A stretch of DNA of 64,000 bases, taken from Chrysopilus asiliformis (Eukaryota > Arthropoda > Insecta > Diptera > Rhagionidae). Where the stretch lies: NCBI GenBank assembly GCA_964034945.1, contig OZ035960.1:112441324-112505323 (forward strand). Reading direction: 5' to 3'. This document shows positions 40,101 to 51,744 of this stretch, piece after piece. Under the pieces are notes generated by a model. That model saw only the letters and a program-made list of their open reading frames with translations. It made no database searches and was not told the DNA's origin. A program made the position numbers and the translations under genes. The first letter of the stretch is position 1; every line of letters begins with the position of its first letter.

Positions 40101-43100
40101 AACCATGACATTTACCTACATAAGACGTTCCAATTTTTTGATTGTTTCTGCAAACCAAGCCCAACCTTACTTTCACTTGGAGAAAAAATAATAAAAAGAA
40201 GTAAATTTTCGGTTCCGGAAGTGGAATTTCTATGTTTGCTCTTAAAAACTCACATACTTGGTAAATCGCAATAACTCCAGAAATCGTCAGTTCAGTGCGA
40301 TCTTTCAAATGCCGAAAAGATTATTTTTTTCGTGATATGAATTTAAGATTGATTTACGACTCCCTGCTTACCTGCGTATATTATGGAGTGTGCATTCAAA
40401 AAACTTTTTTTTTCGTATTCAATCTTCAAATTCTCAATGGTCATTCACAATTCGCGCCAAGTCAATTAATAAAATTATGCACGCAATTCATGTTTTGTCT
40501 ACGACGTTGTTTGGTCATGTTTCTAAAGGTATTTAAAGACAGAAAACACGTGGAATGAAATATCGAAAGAAACTAAAACGAGGTCAATTTGTGTTGAATT
40601 GCTCATCCCAAAGAAATCTCGAAGATTTCTTGTTGATTTTCTTCACCGTTTGAATTTTGGAGTTTTATTTTTCTTACAATTTTCAAGTGGGTACTCATAC
40701 ACCTAATTCATGTCTGAAATTATACTTGAACTCCGAAAAAAAAACATAAAGATCGAAATCAAAGAAGAAAATTTGAAGAATGCTTTCAGAAAAGTTTTTG
40801 CCGTATCATTTTCGGGTATTTATTTTCACTTTTAATGATGGAGACTAGATCACCGTCACAAAAATGTTGGCCAGAAGTAACAAATTTTGATGACATGATG
40901 TGAAACAGCATGAGAACTAAATTCCCACGGCTAATTAGCTGCGAATAGGAAAATATTTATATCTTTGAGATCAAAACTATATAAAAACCACTTTAAAAAG
41001 TGATTTTTTATGGTTTTTTCCGATGTTGTTAAATCGAAATCAAAACAAAAGGTTTTGCAAACCAAGTGAAAAAAAAACTATAAGCGACCTCTGTTTTATG
41101 AGAAACTTGATTTATGGTTATTCGAGACAGAATTTCCTCGTTTTTGAAAATTAGTATATGCAGTTTTTTCTCAAATATTTTTCCGCACTAGTTTTGTAAA
41201 AAATCAATTTGCACCATTGGCAACCCGGGAACGCAACGCCAAATTTAGGATTTTGGGTCAACCAATGCAGACGGCAGCAGAAGCTTGTGTTTCTAGGCTA
41301 AAAAAATTTGCAAACGTATTTGGATTAAATAAGTTTTAATGAATTAACACTCTAACTGCCACGACAGTTTTAAGCCTTAAGAGAAAAAAAATTGAAACAA
41401 ATTATACCTAAATATTATTTTATTGCCATAAAATGTGTGCAACTACAAAAAATCGTTGCGGTTGCAGCGAGCACTAATAATTTTCATTGTGGCCGTTGTG
41501 TACAGTTAGGTGTCAGGTCTTTTTGAATGACGTGGCAGTTAGAGTGTTAAAATCTTTTTTATTAAGATTTTTTATTGAGTGAAAAATTTTCCAATCCACA
41601 CATTTTGGAATCGTTAATTTTTCGTTTGTGTATATTTTATAAAAAAAATCCATTTTGTGAGAAAAATTGTGCGGAAGGACAATTAAATACCGAAGGTTAT
41701 TGTACTGAGGGACATTAGAAAGCAGCAATAAACCAGTAGATATAATCAGTGATATTTTTAGCGATATCTTCTTTTTATTATAGTAACACAATTAGACTTT
41801 CCATTTTGGAAAAAAAAATCAATGTAACAAACTTTATATTTATTTCACCATTAAAACTTTTCAGGATTTTTTCAACAAAGCTACACAACTTTAACGATTG
41901 TCGATTTATTAACCATTAAATCGATAATTAAACACTTTTACTGATTAATTACTTGCTTACCTAATTAACAAATCCAATGCTTTTACATATGTATTTTTAT
42001 GTTTCCGTTTTACATAAGTCTTTGGTTTATGGTACACTCATTTGGTTTAAGGTCTCACACTTTATAACATTTTTTCACCTTTTTCTCTATTCTATAATCT
42101 AGGAATAATCATAATAAAAGAAATTAAATAAATTTTTTTTTGTAAATTTTGTTTTATAGGCATGGCCCATGGAACGTGCGTCCTTGAATCTGATTTCGGT
42201 ATCATACTGAACTGTAACTTCAAAAAATCTGGATTATTTCGGGTCAGAAATTTGGGAGGTTTAAAAGCGCACTTCGGGTTAGGTAAAACTTAGGTAGATC
42301 TACCGATCTCAAATTAAAAACTGTACAAAATATTAGTTTTATTGTAAAAATCTTTATGAATATCAAGAAAATATTACTAATTTTATAAAAAAAAAAGTAT
42401 GTTTTTGGCTATGGTCGAATATCTTTTTTAACATTTTTATGTACAAATTTATGCTATTTTTATATAAAATTTATGTTCCTGCTTTTCTTTGACTATAACA
42501 TTTCTTGATATTTTTGTAAAATATGACGAAAACTTGCATATTAGCAATTGACATGTATATGATTTATTATGTGAGAGATTTTTTATGACATAAATGTTAT
42601 ACGGTTCCAAATTTGTACGAAACTAGGCGGTAATCCTAACCTGAACCAATTTTTCCTAGATTAATTTTACAGCCAACTTTTATGAGTGAAAAAATTTGTT
42701 TCACACGAAAATCGATAAGTTTTGAACATAAAACGATCATTCAATAAAATGTCGGTTATGATGTCAAAAATTGGCAGTTATAGCACAATTTAGCCATATC
42801 TGTGTCGCATACAATCTACGAAAATCGCATTGTGGGTAACTTTCATTTATTTTACGGGTTTGCTCTGTGGGAGCATCTGATAATTCAATTTTTCATAGTT
42901 TATGGCATTTTATTATTAGCACCTCACCACTTTATGCTTCTATCACTTCATATACGAGTCTTTTGTAAAAAAAATCCCCAATGTAGGTGTTTCTTTGCCG
43001 TCCTCATTACCTGCATTTCAACCATTCGTCACTCTAAAAGTGTTCAAGCTAAATTAGTAAATTTTTCTGCTACCTTCGTTAAAAATATGCCAAATAAAAA

Positions 43101-46100
43101 ATTTCTACTTGAATTGACATGAATTTTGGCATCTCATCGTCGTTTGCACGCCAATCATTTTCATTCACCGAGAGTTATGTCTCATTAAAACGTTTAGTGA
43201 TAAGAAGCTACAAAAAAGCACCTGGGGAGATTTTTTTGCTTTACCTTTCTATTTCGAACTTATATTCTATCAATAATAGTTTCGATCGTTACAACTTTTC
43301 AAACGCAACATGAAAATATGGGCGGCGAAACTTATAGATTTATTTGCCTTTATTACAATAGACATTTATGTTTTTCCGAGTGGAAAAATTTTTTTTTTAC
43401 TTTTTAATTTGCAACACGAGTCCCTCTAGCGAAATAATTGATCGGTCTTTGTTTACCGTGTAGCAAAATGATTGTTGCAACAAACAAAATTTAAAAAATT
43501 GTGTTCGTTAAAAATAATAAACACTTACTGTTAATAAAATTTGAAAAAAACCGAGAACGTGTCACTTTTTCGAAACCATTTTTTCAAGTATGCAGATAGA
43601 ATTTGTACAGTTAATCTTCCGTTGGTAACAGAGGTGATGTGTCACCCCAATTCGGAGGTGTGTAAAAACTGCTTCAAGAATTGATAAATTCTTGAACTGC
43701 TTCAAGAATTGAAATCAGTTCAAAATAAATAAAAATGTAAATAAGTAAATAGAATAAATATTTGCATTAAAAAAACGTATATTCATTCAAAAATCATCTA
43801 GGGGTTACCTGTCACCCCATGTAACCTTTCAAATGCATCAAATTTGATGACCAACAAATTTTATATAGAACTTTTTTTTGGATTCATGAACAATGTTTTA
43901 GTTGTTGAACACCTTTTCAATTCTTAAAGTGAGATAAATGTCCTGGACATTGTTTTTAATTATAGTCAAGTGGTGTCAAAAATATATTAAGAAGCAAGGA
44001 AGGAAACCTCAGAAAAACTTCTGAAACCTCAGAAGTTCGATGGTTTTCTGTATGGAAGCCTAAGCCTTGGCAGTAATATCTCCGCATAGACACCATGTAA
44101 AAAATACGGTTATAAATACCTGAAAAATAATAGTTAATTGATAGATCTTAATATATTGTCACCAATTTTAAGAAATATGTTCCGCTACTATTCATTGATT
44201 TAATTGTTGGATAGTCTTATAGCAGTTTTCACCAACGATCAATTTCTTAGAATAGAAGACCTGAAAATTGACGAAATTAACGCAATCTCACTAAATAACA
44301 AATAATTATCACTTTCTCGGATACTATCGATTATCCGCTCTATATATTAAGATCATATGGTTTCTGTCATCGCCCCTCGGATATGTTAATTTCTTCTGAA
44401 AAGAGAAATCAAAAGTTTTGCAGAGCATATAAGCATAACAAGAATGAAAACTAGTTTACCAAGCAATTTTAATTTCAAACAAAACTTACTCATAGGTAAC
44501 AAATTTTATAAATTAATCCGATCCTGTCTACTCTATCTATTTACTATCAGCGAGTATTAGGTAAGCCTCAGATAGTTGTTGTCTAGTCTAGAGGTGGATG
44601 ATTAGCAAGTGTTGCAAGACTTGTGCCCCATTTTTACTGGGACAGATCGGTAATAACTTTTACTTAACTGGTTTTGCATTTCTGATCTACTAAAGTCGAC
44701 ACCACAATTTGTTGGTAGTTTAATCGTTGATTTTTATTAGAAAGTAAATTTCAACGTTCTTTGAGTTTGTTTGCAATTCAATTCAGGGCAATAAAAATTT
44801 AAGACGCTTCGCATACTGAATTAAATTTGAACTATAAATGAATAAATAAAATTGTAGTGATAAATTGATTGCAAACTGTATAGTACGTGCATAGCTTTAG
44901 TTCATTGTACGATTTAAGACTCTTTTCTAACAGAATAAAAAAAGAATTAATGCGGCAACGTGGCTCAAACTGGTTTATGCAATTTTACGTGCCCAACTTG
45001 AATTGCTGCATTAGTTGGCCGTTATTTTTTTGAAATATAAATTCACCAAATAGCTGATTAATCTGTTTTACTGATTTTTTACTCTTATCTAAAAAAAAAA
45101 CTTGTGTAAAGCTTGTGTGTGAAATAAATTACAATATCTGCCGATATGTATTTTGCAGGTGATTATCATCACACCTTGTGAATGTTTTGATGATCTCTTA
45201 ATAAACTGGAAGAATCAATGTCAGTCAGTAACTTTCTTTCTTAACGCATTCGGTTTCAAACAATTAGCACGTGAAAATCTGCTATCATCACCTTTGAAAC
45301 ATTATGAATTTCTCATTATAACTGATGTTTCCGCGCTCAATTCACTCGTATTTTAACACGGAATCCGAACTTGGCCTAATAGCGGATACTGTGCACTTTA
45401 ATTTACAGTCTCAATCACTTTTAGGGAATTTCTATTGACATAAATCCGTCGTCTTGACATGGATAGCTACTTATTTAATTTGTTAGCTTATGATTTTATG
45501 TTACCGTTAATGAATATTGAATTAGTCTTAATGGTAATCGCCTTTTATGTCTATCAATGATAAAAATTACCTCTTTCAAAATATAAACCTTCTGTTCACA
45601 CCTAAAATCCACTTCATGAATGGTGGATCGTAGAATAGCAATTGGGAAATTTAGAAATTTTTATTTGTTTTTCAAATGTGCAAATTTAAAAGTTTAGTGA
45701 TGCGTTAAAATATTAACACTTTACTTAGGCATGCAAACACCTTGTAAAATCGTTACAACACTTTGTTAATTTTTCAGATTTTTTATTGTTGGGAGCAAAT
45801 AACTGAAATCACTCAAAAAGGAGGGTGTAATAAAAATGTGATGCAATTTTTTTAGGTTTTGGAAGAGTTGATCTGTAAAAATTATGAAAATTATATGAGG
45901 ATTTTCGAGTGGGGGATAATAAAAGTAATACAAACAATATTTGGTTTATTTTATTGCACGGTTTACCTAGAGAACCTGGAATTCGGAGAGTGGACAATCA
46001 GACGTATAAAAATGGCCGCCGAGCTGAAAAATTTTGAAAATTTCATCGATTGTCACAAATATTTACCAAAATAACTTAAAAATCGGTTAATATCAGTACA

Positions 46101-49100
46101 AAATTTATAACTAAAGTATTAATTATTCCAGTATATTAAGGTCCGATTCGCCACTTTGGTATACAATAGAAAGCCTTAATAACTAGAGCGTGGTTAATAG
46201 GATATTTTAAAAAATAGCGCCAAAATCTGATTTCAAATTGGCCACACTCTGGTTGACCACATAGTTTTACCCGATCAAGCAATGTTTACGTAACTTTTCG
46301 ATCTAACATGGCTCACTCTTTGGTTTTTCTCTCAGGCATTTTAATCTGAAGTTTCATTTCAATCGGTGGTTTCGAGTTCAAGCTTTTGAAAACAAACACA
46401 TTTTAAATGATTTTTCCATCCCTCATCATCAAAAAAACAAACACATTTTAAATGATTTTTCCATCCCTCATCACCTAAATTCTCAAAATTGTATGGTTGA
46501 CCTAGAAGAATTTCTTCAATTCACGTACGCGATCAAAAAAACTTTAAAAAAATCAGCCCTAAGATTTGTTATCAAGAAATTCTTACCGAATCATGCGATA
46601 TGCGATATGGGAATAAAGTCAGTGATAAAAAATTACTTCTACACACACGCCAAAAAGACCGCTAGTGATAGTTTTATAATGCAAGTCTCCATAAGTCAGC
46701 AATCAAGACAAATAGTGAATTAAGTAATACCATAATTATCCGTTAACTTTGGATTAACAATAAATTATTTATTAATTAGATTAATTAATACAAGAAAGCG
46801 TTACCATAACTTTCCAAGATGACAAACAGCCGTTTTTTCCTCTTTGATTTATTATAAATGTGATCTTTTTTTTGCTAACCACCGACTAGTGAATTGCACA
46901 TACTTTTTATTGAGGTTATGATAGAGTCCTTATATAAAGATGGAGCTTGGCACGCAAAAATTCATTTCACTTTGACTTTTTTTTAAATAAAGCTTCAGAT
47001 TGTTAGATTTTAATTCTGACAAGTTATATAAAACTAAATCTTCTTTCATATTTTTTTGGAATTAAAAGGAAATAGATTGTTTTGCAGTTTCCAAGCTTGT
47101 AAAGTAATCAATTTTATAACATATGCCATTTACTTTGACGAATTACAAAATAGAACAAATTGAAATTGAAAATTTAAAATCCGATACATGAGTTTATTTG
47201 GTAATAATCAATTACAGTCTCCTAAAAACCCATAGTTTAAAAAATGATCATAAACATGCGTGTAATAAAGCGTAAAATTACTTTTCACAAAACTAGTCAC
47301 TGTTCGGATATCGAATTTAAGGAGGAAACTCACATGTGTACTCCGATTTCTCATTACAAATTATAGAATCATGTTCCCTGATCGAAATGATTATTATGAG
47401 ACATTGTGGGAGGATCATTTTGTAATGGTAGTCTATCCATATCATCGTTGTAATCGAAAAGCGTATCAAATTTATATTACGAGTTGAATGTTCGTTTATA
47501 TTTATCCCATCATCAAATGATTTTCTCAGGCATTTTACAAATGCTGTAGATCGCGTAGATGATCAGTAGCTTGCATTTATTATTAATTTTTTTTACAGTT
47601 GAGTGACAAACTTTCATTTCAAGTTTTTCAGTCCCCCTACGCGATACAGAAATCATTTGACAAATTTTGCATAAAAATTGCATAAATTTATAACTGTTTT
47701 TTAAATCACTTAACTATTATGTTATCAATTTTTTCCAATTTTACTAAAAATTGCTTTCATTTCCTATTTTTAGGCTTCAGCTTAGGTGACGAGCTGGGAT
47801 TCGCTGAATCACTGGGAAATTTGGAAGGTGGACGCAGAAGAGCAATTAATTATCGAAATGGACCTAATAATATTGGAGTACTGCCGGCTGTTAAACAAGG
47901 GGTAAAGTATATTTTTCTTAGTTTTAAGAATTTATAGAAAAGCTTGGCCGCCATGGTCACTACACAGGGTGGTCAACAAGCCAAGATCTTATCCTAAGTT
48001 TACAAACAATTCAATATCTAGAAATTGCGCATTTATTGGAATTATCAAACCGAATTATCAGTCCGACACAAAAATGAATTACTCCTTCCCCGCACCCCTA
48101 TACAAATGGAATTTTTGAAAATCGAAATTCGGTCTGTCCTTATGTAGAGTATTTAACGATTGCCCCTGGCAATTGTAGTTTTTCTTATGTTTATTAATTC
48201 AAGTGCGTACCGACGATCCTAAGATTATGAAAATAACTTCACTTCAAATCAAACTACAGCGAATTGCCATTGCACTTAACGGCACTTAACATTTTTTATT
48301 GAAACCCAACCGGATGTAAGCTTCCTCTCTTATTATAATTATCGTATACTGTTTATAAAATTAATTTAAAAACAGATGCATGAAATCAAAAAACGCCCAT
48401 TTTTCACAATTATTAAAAATTTTGCACCAAATGAATTCAGCACAAAAAAAACAAAATCATGAGAAGATAAAAAGAAACATATGCAAAATTTGACATTCAG
48501 CGTAGACAATTAAAGCATGATATTTGGAAAAAGTTTCATAACGTCGAGTAGATTTATAAATCGACTTAACATAAATTTTGTGGAATTAATTAATTAAACA
48601 ACTTGTAAAAAATGTTAATACGGATTATAAATTGGACAATGATATTTTTCACTTGTAAGCTCAATAGAAAACAAAAAATTTACGAAGTTAATTCAATTTA
48701 TTACGATCAGTAATTAATGTCTCCAAAGAGGTGCAAATGGTCAATAGAACAGAATGGGGAGCAACTCCACCTAGAAAGGAGCACACCTTAATTGAGGGTG
48801 AAGTTCCATTTGTTATAATTCATCATTCTTGGGAACCATCAGCCTGCTTCAACACCTCGGATTGTATTGAAAAAATGAAATGGATACAAGATTTACATCA
48901 AATAACAAATGGCTGGAATGATATTGGTTACAATTTTGCAATCGGAGGCGATGGAAATATTTACGAGGGACGAGGATTTGGAGTTTCTGGTGCCCATGCA
49001 CCGCATCATAATTTTAATAGTGTTGGGATCTGCTTAATTGGCAATTGGTCAGGTGAATTTTAACGTCTAGTGAGATTTGGCCAATTGATTTTTTTACTAA

Positions 49101-49316
49101 TTGCTAAAAATTTAATTTTTAGTAAGGGCACCACCTAAAATAATGCTAAATAAAGCAAAAACATTAATCCTTTATGGCGTCCAGATGCGTCATATTTCAT
49201 CGAACTACACCCTGTATGGCCATAGGCAAGTCACATGGACCAGTTGTCCTGGCAACGGTTTATTTAATGAAATTCGAAGCTGGCGTCATTTCCGGGAATC
49301 AACGGACGATATCTAG
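25130..49316 (+). CDS. PGRP-LB: Peptidoglycan recognition protein, PGRP-LB-like amidase
   Basis: Four exons: 25130-25175, 47774-47901, 48731-49052, 49123-49316, together 690 nt (229 residues). Exon 1 gives a signal peptide (MKGIFIGLLLSIYVAS). Its phase matches exon 2 exactly, but it is 22.6 kb away, so this link is inferred. Exons 2-4 carry the PGRP/amidase-2 domain: NRTEWGA, VPFVIIHHSW, GWNDIGYNFAIGGDG, YGHRQV, TSCPG. All zinc-site residues of active amidases are present (His89, Tyr125, His199, Cys207), and Cys97/Cys103 form the usual disulfide pair. Receptor-type PGRPs replace the last Cys. The pattern fits Drosophila PGRP-LB, which cuts peptidoglycan and damps IMD signalling. A start at 47719 could extend exon 2 upstream without exon 1. 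The acceptor at 48730 has a poor pyrimidine tract. The first intron holds only repeats and unrecognised AT-rich DNA, apart from the elements listed separately. Confidence 0.85.
29910..30245 (+). repeat. SINE/RTE-tail-like interspersed repeat, copy 2
   Basis: Near-identical over its length to the copy at 2108, from ACTAGCTTGCATACCCG to TTAGTATGA, and then extended by short GTATGATGA-type reiterations at the 3' end. Terminal microsatellite growth of that kind is typical of RTE-mobilised retroposons. It lies inside the long PGRP intron. Confidence 0.75.
31688..32560 (+). mobile_element. Decayed hAT transposon with ZBED5-like transposase remnant
   Basis: Ends CAGTGGTTCTTAACC and GGTTAAGAACCACTG form inverted repeats. 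Flanks CTCTAGTC (31680-31687) and CTTTAGTC (32561-32568) are an 8-bp target duplication with one change. Inside, the plus-strand frame ending at 32337 reads IKTKKRNRL, MRVALAKVKPRISEL and ERQQQTTH. These are the C-terminal dimerisation-region phrases of ZBED5/SCAND3-type hAT transposases. The rest of the transposase is deleted, so the copy is dead. Confidence 0.8.
32570..32890. repeat. Degenerate interspersed repeat, copy A
   Basis: Shares TATAAAAATGGC(T/C)GCC, AATTTTGAAAATTT and a downstream CAATTGGCCACAC block with 45950-46260. It begins right beside the hAT element. The class is unknown. Confidence 0.5.
34726..34973 (-). CDS. Small reading frame with a nine-residue tandem repeat, candidate gene or remnant
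   Basis: Two minus-strand pieces, 34973-34916 and 34856-34726, joined by a 59-bp intron with good signals (CAA|GTAAAT and TTTATTTAG), encode 62 residues to TAA. The start sits in a strong context (AAGAAATGG). The first part is helical (MDAKDLKIVMLREELRIAT). The second is three copies of QGAAKVPxx from a GC-rich 27-bp tandem repeat. Upstream, 35079 to about 35020 continues a coiled-coil frame (IAEFELEAQQLKRKLVNSS) after a good acceptor. It is out of frame by one step at an A8 run, so the locus may be a frameshifted longer gene. I do not recognise the protein. Confidence 0.35.
35131..35260. mobile_element. Foldback with GTTGTTGTTGG core, copy 3
   Basis: A 130-bp near-perfect palindrome. Arms begin AGGCCCTATTCCAGGATCCG and are unrelated to those at 11767 and 12383, yet the loop has the same core (GTTGTTGTTGGTA, AAAACACTAACAACAAC). 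It lies immediately upstream of the coiled-coil frame described at 34726. Confidence 0.85.
36468..37501. mobile_element. 1.03-kb non-coding element made of degenerate repeats
   Basis: Bounded by the inverted pair TACACGGAAAAAA (36468-36480) and TTTTTTCCGTGTA (37489-37501). The inside is a long array of degenerate phrases around GGAATGATTCCTAT, CATTCCTATG and TTTTGGTGGA, in both orientations, interrupted near 36840-37035 by a different segment rich in CTCGAATATT. No protein-coding capacity is seen. Direct copies of ATCTACTACTATTTT flank it at about 36237, 36288 and 37541. Confidence 0.6.
39147..39412 (+). repeat. SINE/RTE-tail-like interspersed repeat, copy 3 (5'-truncated)
   Basis: Matches the copies at 2108 and 29910 from the CCAATCGGTTC region to TTAGTATGAT. 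The head (ACTAGCTTGC) is missing and the 5' portion differs, as expected for truncated retroposition. Confidence 0.7.
41348..41546. mobile_element. piggyBac-like MITE (199 bp)
   Basis: TTAA at both ends (41344-41347, 41547-41550) around a 16-bp inverted repeat, CACTCTAACTGCCACG. It has a different end sequence from the element at 11237, so it is a separate subfamily. There is no coding content. Confidence 0.85.
42160..42282 (+). other. Candidate cassette exon inside the PGRP intron
   Basis: A strong acceptor (pyrimidine run then TTTTATAG) and a donor (TTAG|GTAAAA) enclose 123 nt, an exact multiple of three, with no stop in the phase set by PGRP exon 1. It would add 41 residues (HGTCVLESDFGIILNC and on) between the signal peptide and the domain. 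No homology was recognised. Confidence 0.2.
45950..46260. repeat. Degenerate interspersed repeat, copy B
   Basis: Partner of 32570-32890: shares TATAAAAATGGCCGCC, AATTTTGAAAATTTCAT and the TTGGCCACACT block. An apparent 71-codon frame starting at 45859 runs through it and is not credible as a gene. Confidence 0.5.
46391..46473. repeat. Direct duplication, period 45 bp
   Basis: A 38-bp unit (AACAAACACATTTTAAATGA and following) occurs twice without change, at 46391 and 46436. It looks like a recent local duplication. Confidence 0.85.
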
Positions 49317-50320
49317 GGCATTTGTAAGGTTACAGAGTGATCCTAACATATAAAAGCCGTGATGATTTGAATTAAGAATTTAAATACGCTTTCAGCATCT
49401 TAACTGTTTATTTTTATTACCTCTTGTTGATCAAAGTTTTGTAAATGTCACAACTGACGATGTACAGAAATATAAAACTATCTTCTTTCATTATGTTTTT
49501 TTATTTCCTTCTTGATTTGGTCAAGAATTATCATTTCTCAGTGTAATCTTTTGAGATGTGTTTCGAATATTGCATAATTTTTAAGTACTTATTGTCTTCA
49601 AGATGTTGTGGGTTGATTTTTGCTGCTAACTGAAATTTGAAACAGATGCTGTTTCTGTGATGAAATTTACTGGAACTTCATTTGTTTTGAAAATATATTC
49701 TTCTGCTGCCTCAGTTTATTTGTTTTGTTTAGTGTTGCCTTATGGAAAACTATTGTCTTGTGCGCTTAAACTCTATAACGGGGATTTAAACTAACATTAA
49801 AAGGTAAATGACATACGAGAAAATTTAATATCCGGCATACAACCAAAAAAATGCATAATTGGAATCGTTAAACTTTACATTTACATATAATAAACGATAA
49901 AAACTGGTACTTTTCTATTCTATAGATAATCTTACAAAATCTACCTGCTAAATTGCAATCAAAAAACAGCCAAAAATTTAAACAAAGACGATTAATAACA
50001 TTAGTAAATAATTTTTCACAATGAATAATTGTCAACAAAGTATTAAACGACAGAAATAGACTCAACGATTAGTTCGTTAAAAGACGTTTGTTAATTTGGC
50101 CAAAATGAATGCCAAAAGAGAAAACAAAATAATTTACAACAGCCCGTTTTGTTAAAATTGCTGATGTTAATCACATTCGAGCATCACTGAAATCACGCAC
50201 AGAAATCGTTGAGCGTAGGAATGGATGTTGACAATTATTGGCGATTGTCACATTATGAAAATAATCATAAATCATTAAAATTATCGTGAAAATTATTTAA
50301 TTTTTCACTTTTAATTGCAG
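49317..50320. other. PGRP 3' region and gap before the chitin-binding gene
   Basis: AATAAA at 49889-49894 and weaker AATATA near 49469 could end the PGRP transcript. The next gene's first exon should encode a signal peptide, but none with a good phase-0 donor was found here. Frames starting at 49460 and 49660 have hydrophobic stretches but poor donors. Confidence 0.4.
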
Positions 50321-51744
50321 CCAATTTCACCAGCGGTTGTTCAAAAAAGTCTTCCATTGCCAGCAGCGCCATATCGCCCACAACACAGGATAGCGACAAA
50401 ACAACCTATCTACAAGCGTCAGAATCCGCCATTGATGACGGAAGCAGCGTCCTTGCCTTTGGGGGTGCCAGCGTTTAGGCCAATACCACCCACTGAGCAA
50501 ACTCGCCCAATTTACGGTCAACCGATACACCAAAATATGTTGACGAAAAAATACATGGCTACACCGCAGACCAATTTCCAGCCAGGCGCATTATTTCAGG
50601 TAAAAATCATTTGGTACTTTTTTAAGGATCTTTTTAAAAAAAAATCAACTTCTAAAAACCTTTTAAATGTTATTTTTCATTACTTTTTTAGATGCAAAAC
50701 CTTTCATTCATGCAACCGTTAACATACAACATTCGTAGTCCATCTCAATATCCGGTTCCGCCATTCCAAGCAATGCCAACGTCGATTTCGAGGGTTTCAA
50801 ACGGTGATATCGTTCAAGTAGATAATAACGTTCCACAGGACGATAACTTGCCCAGTGTTAATTTAATGGGACACACTGTTGAGGAATTGGCATCTGCAGC
50901 TAATGTTAGTGTAAATGAAATCAAACAAGCCATTTTTATGAGGCAGCACCAACTCTATGCGCAGCAGCAACAAGCTGCAGTAATGAAATTGCAACTTTTA
51001 AATAATCCAGTAACGGCCAGAACAACAACTACTACTACAACGACTACCACTACAACCACAACACCAAGGCCAACAACAACTACGACAGTGTTGCCAACAA
51101 AACGGACAATTATGAGGCCAATACCGGGCGGTGGCAATAAGGTAAATTTTGAAGATTTTGTTTAAAAAAAAGAAATGAAAATGAAATTACAGCGTGTTAA
51201 CATTTGTTTTATTTGTTTTTTTAGGTAATGAATGCACCAAAAGAATACTATCCAGTTGGATATGAAAAGAATTTCGATGATAATTTCGCGACGAAAGTGG
51301 ATTTACCTCCAACAACATTCCACTGTGGTGATCAAAAACATTTCCCTGGTCTTTATGCCGACATGGATCTCGGGTGCATGGTATTATTGTAATGTTTTAT
51401 CTATTGAATCATTTAACGAAAATCGGTTTATCCAATTTCAGGTTTTCCACGTTTGCGCATTAACGGATGATGGCCTTATAATGAAATCATTTCTATGTCC
51501 CGAAAGCACATTATTCGATCAAACCGTGCTCAAATGTAATTGGTGGTTCTATGTAGATTGCAAGAATAGCAAAACACTGTACGATTCGAATATCCCAGTG
51601 TCGAAAAGCTACCAACTGATGAAATCTTTAACGTATTTCTCGAGTTACAAAAATTCAAATAGCGACAAAGATGGCGGCGGTGTCGATATGGAAGCGCTCC
51701 GAAATACTGTAGCCGATAGTAGTGCCAAAACAACTAAAAAATAA
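50321..51744 (+). CDS. Chitin-binding peritrophin-like cuticle protein (CPAP1 type), 5' exon not found
   Basis: Four exons, all in phase 0: 50321-50599, 50692-51141, 51225-51380, 51442-51744, giving 395 residues plus TAA. The first half is Pro/Gln-rich low complexity (many PxP and QPI motifs) with a Thr tract encoded by ACA/ACT repeats at 51020-51060. A single type-2 chitin-binding domain (CBM14) follows, with six Cys spaced 16-5-13-12-7: CGDQKHFPGLYADMDLGC, VFHVC, SFLC, KCNWWFYVDC. An intron splits the domain between the second and third Cys. One such domain plus a long flexible region fits CPAP1 proteins, which are secreted and organise cuticular chitin. An upstream exon with the start codon and signal peptide must exist because the first exon seen begins right after a splice acceptor (AATTGCAG). 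Confidence 0.8.

Noticed and set aside
42802..43313. Two consecutive plus-strand frames in the PGRP intron
   Set aside because: Residue composition is that of random AT-rich sequence and no family pattern is visible.
45859..46074. 71-codon frame with MAAELKNFENF
   Set aside because: It overlaps a repeat that has a diverged, broken partner at 32570.
50955..51137. Minus-strand frame rich in Val
   Set aside because: It is the antisense of the Thr-coding ACA/ACT tract of the chitin-binding gene.
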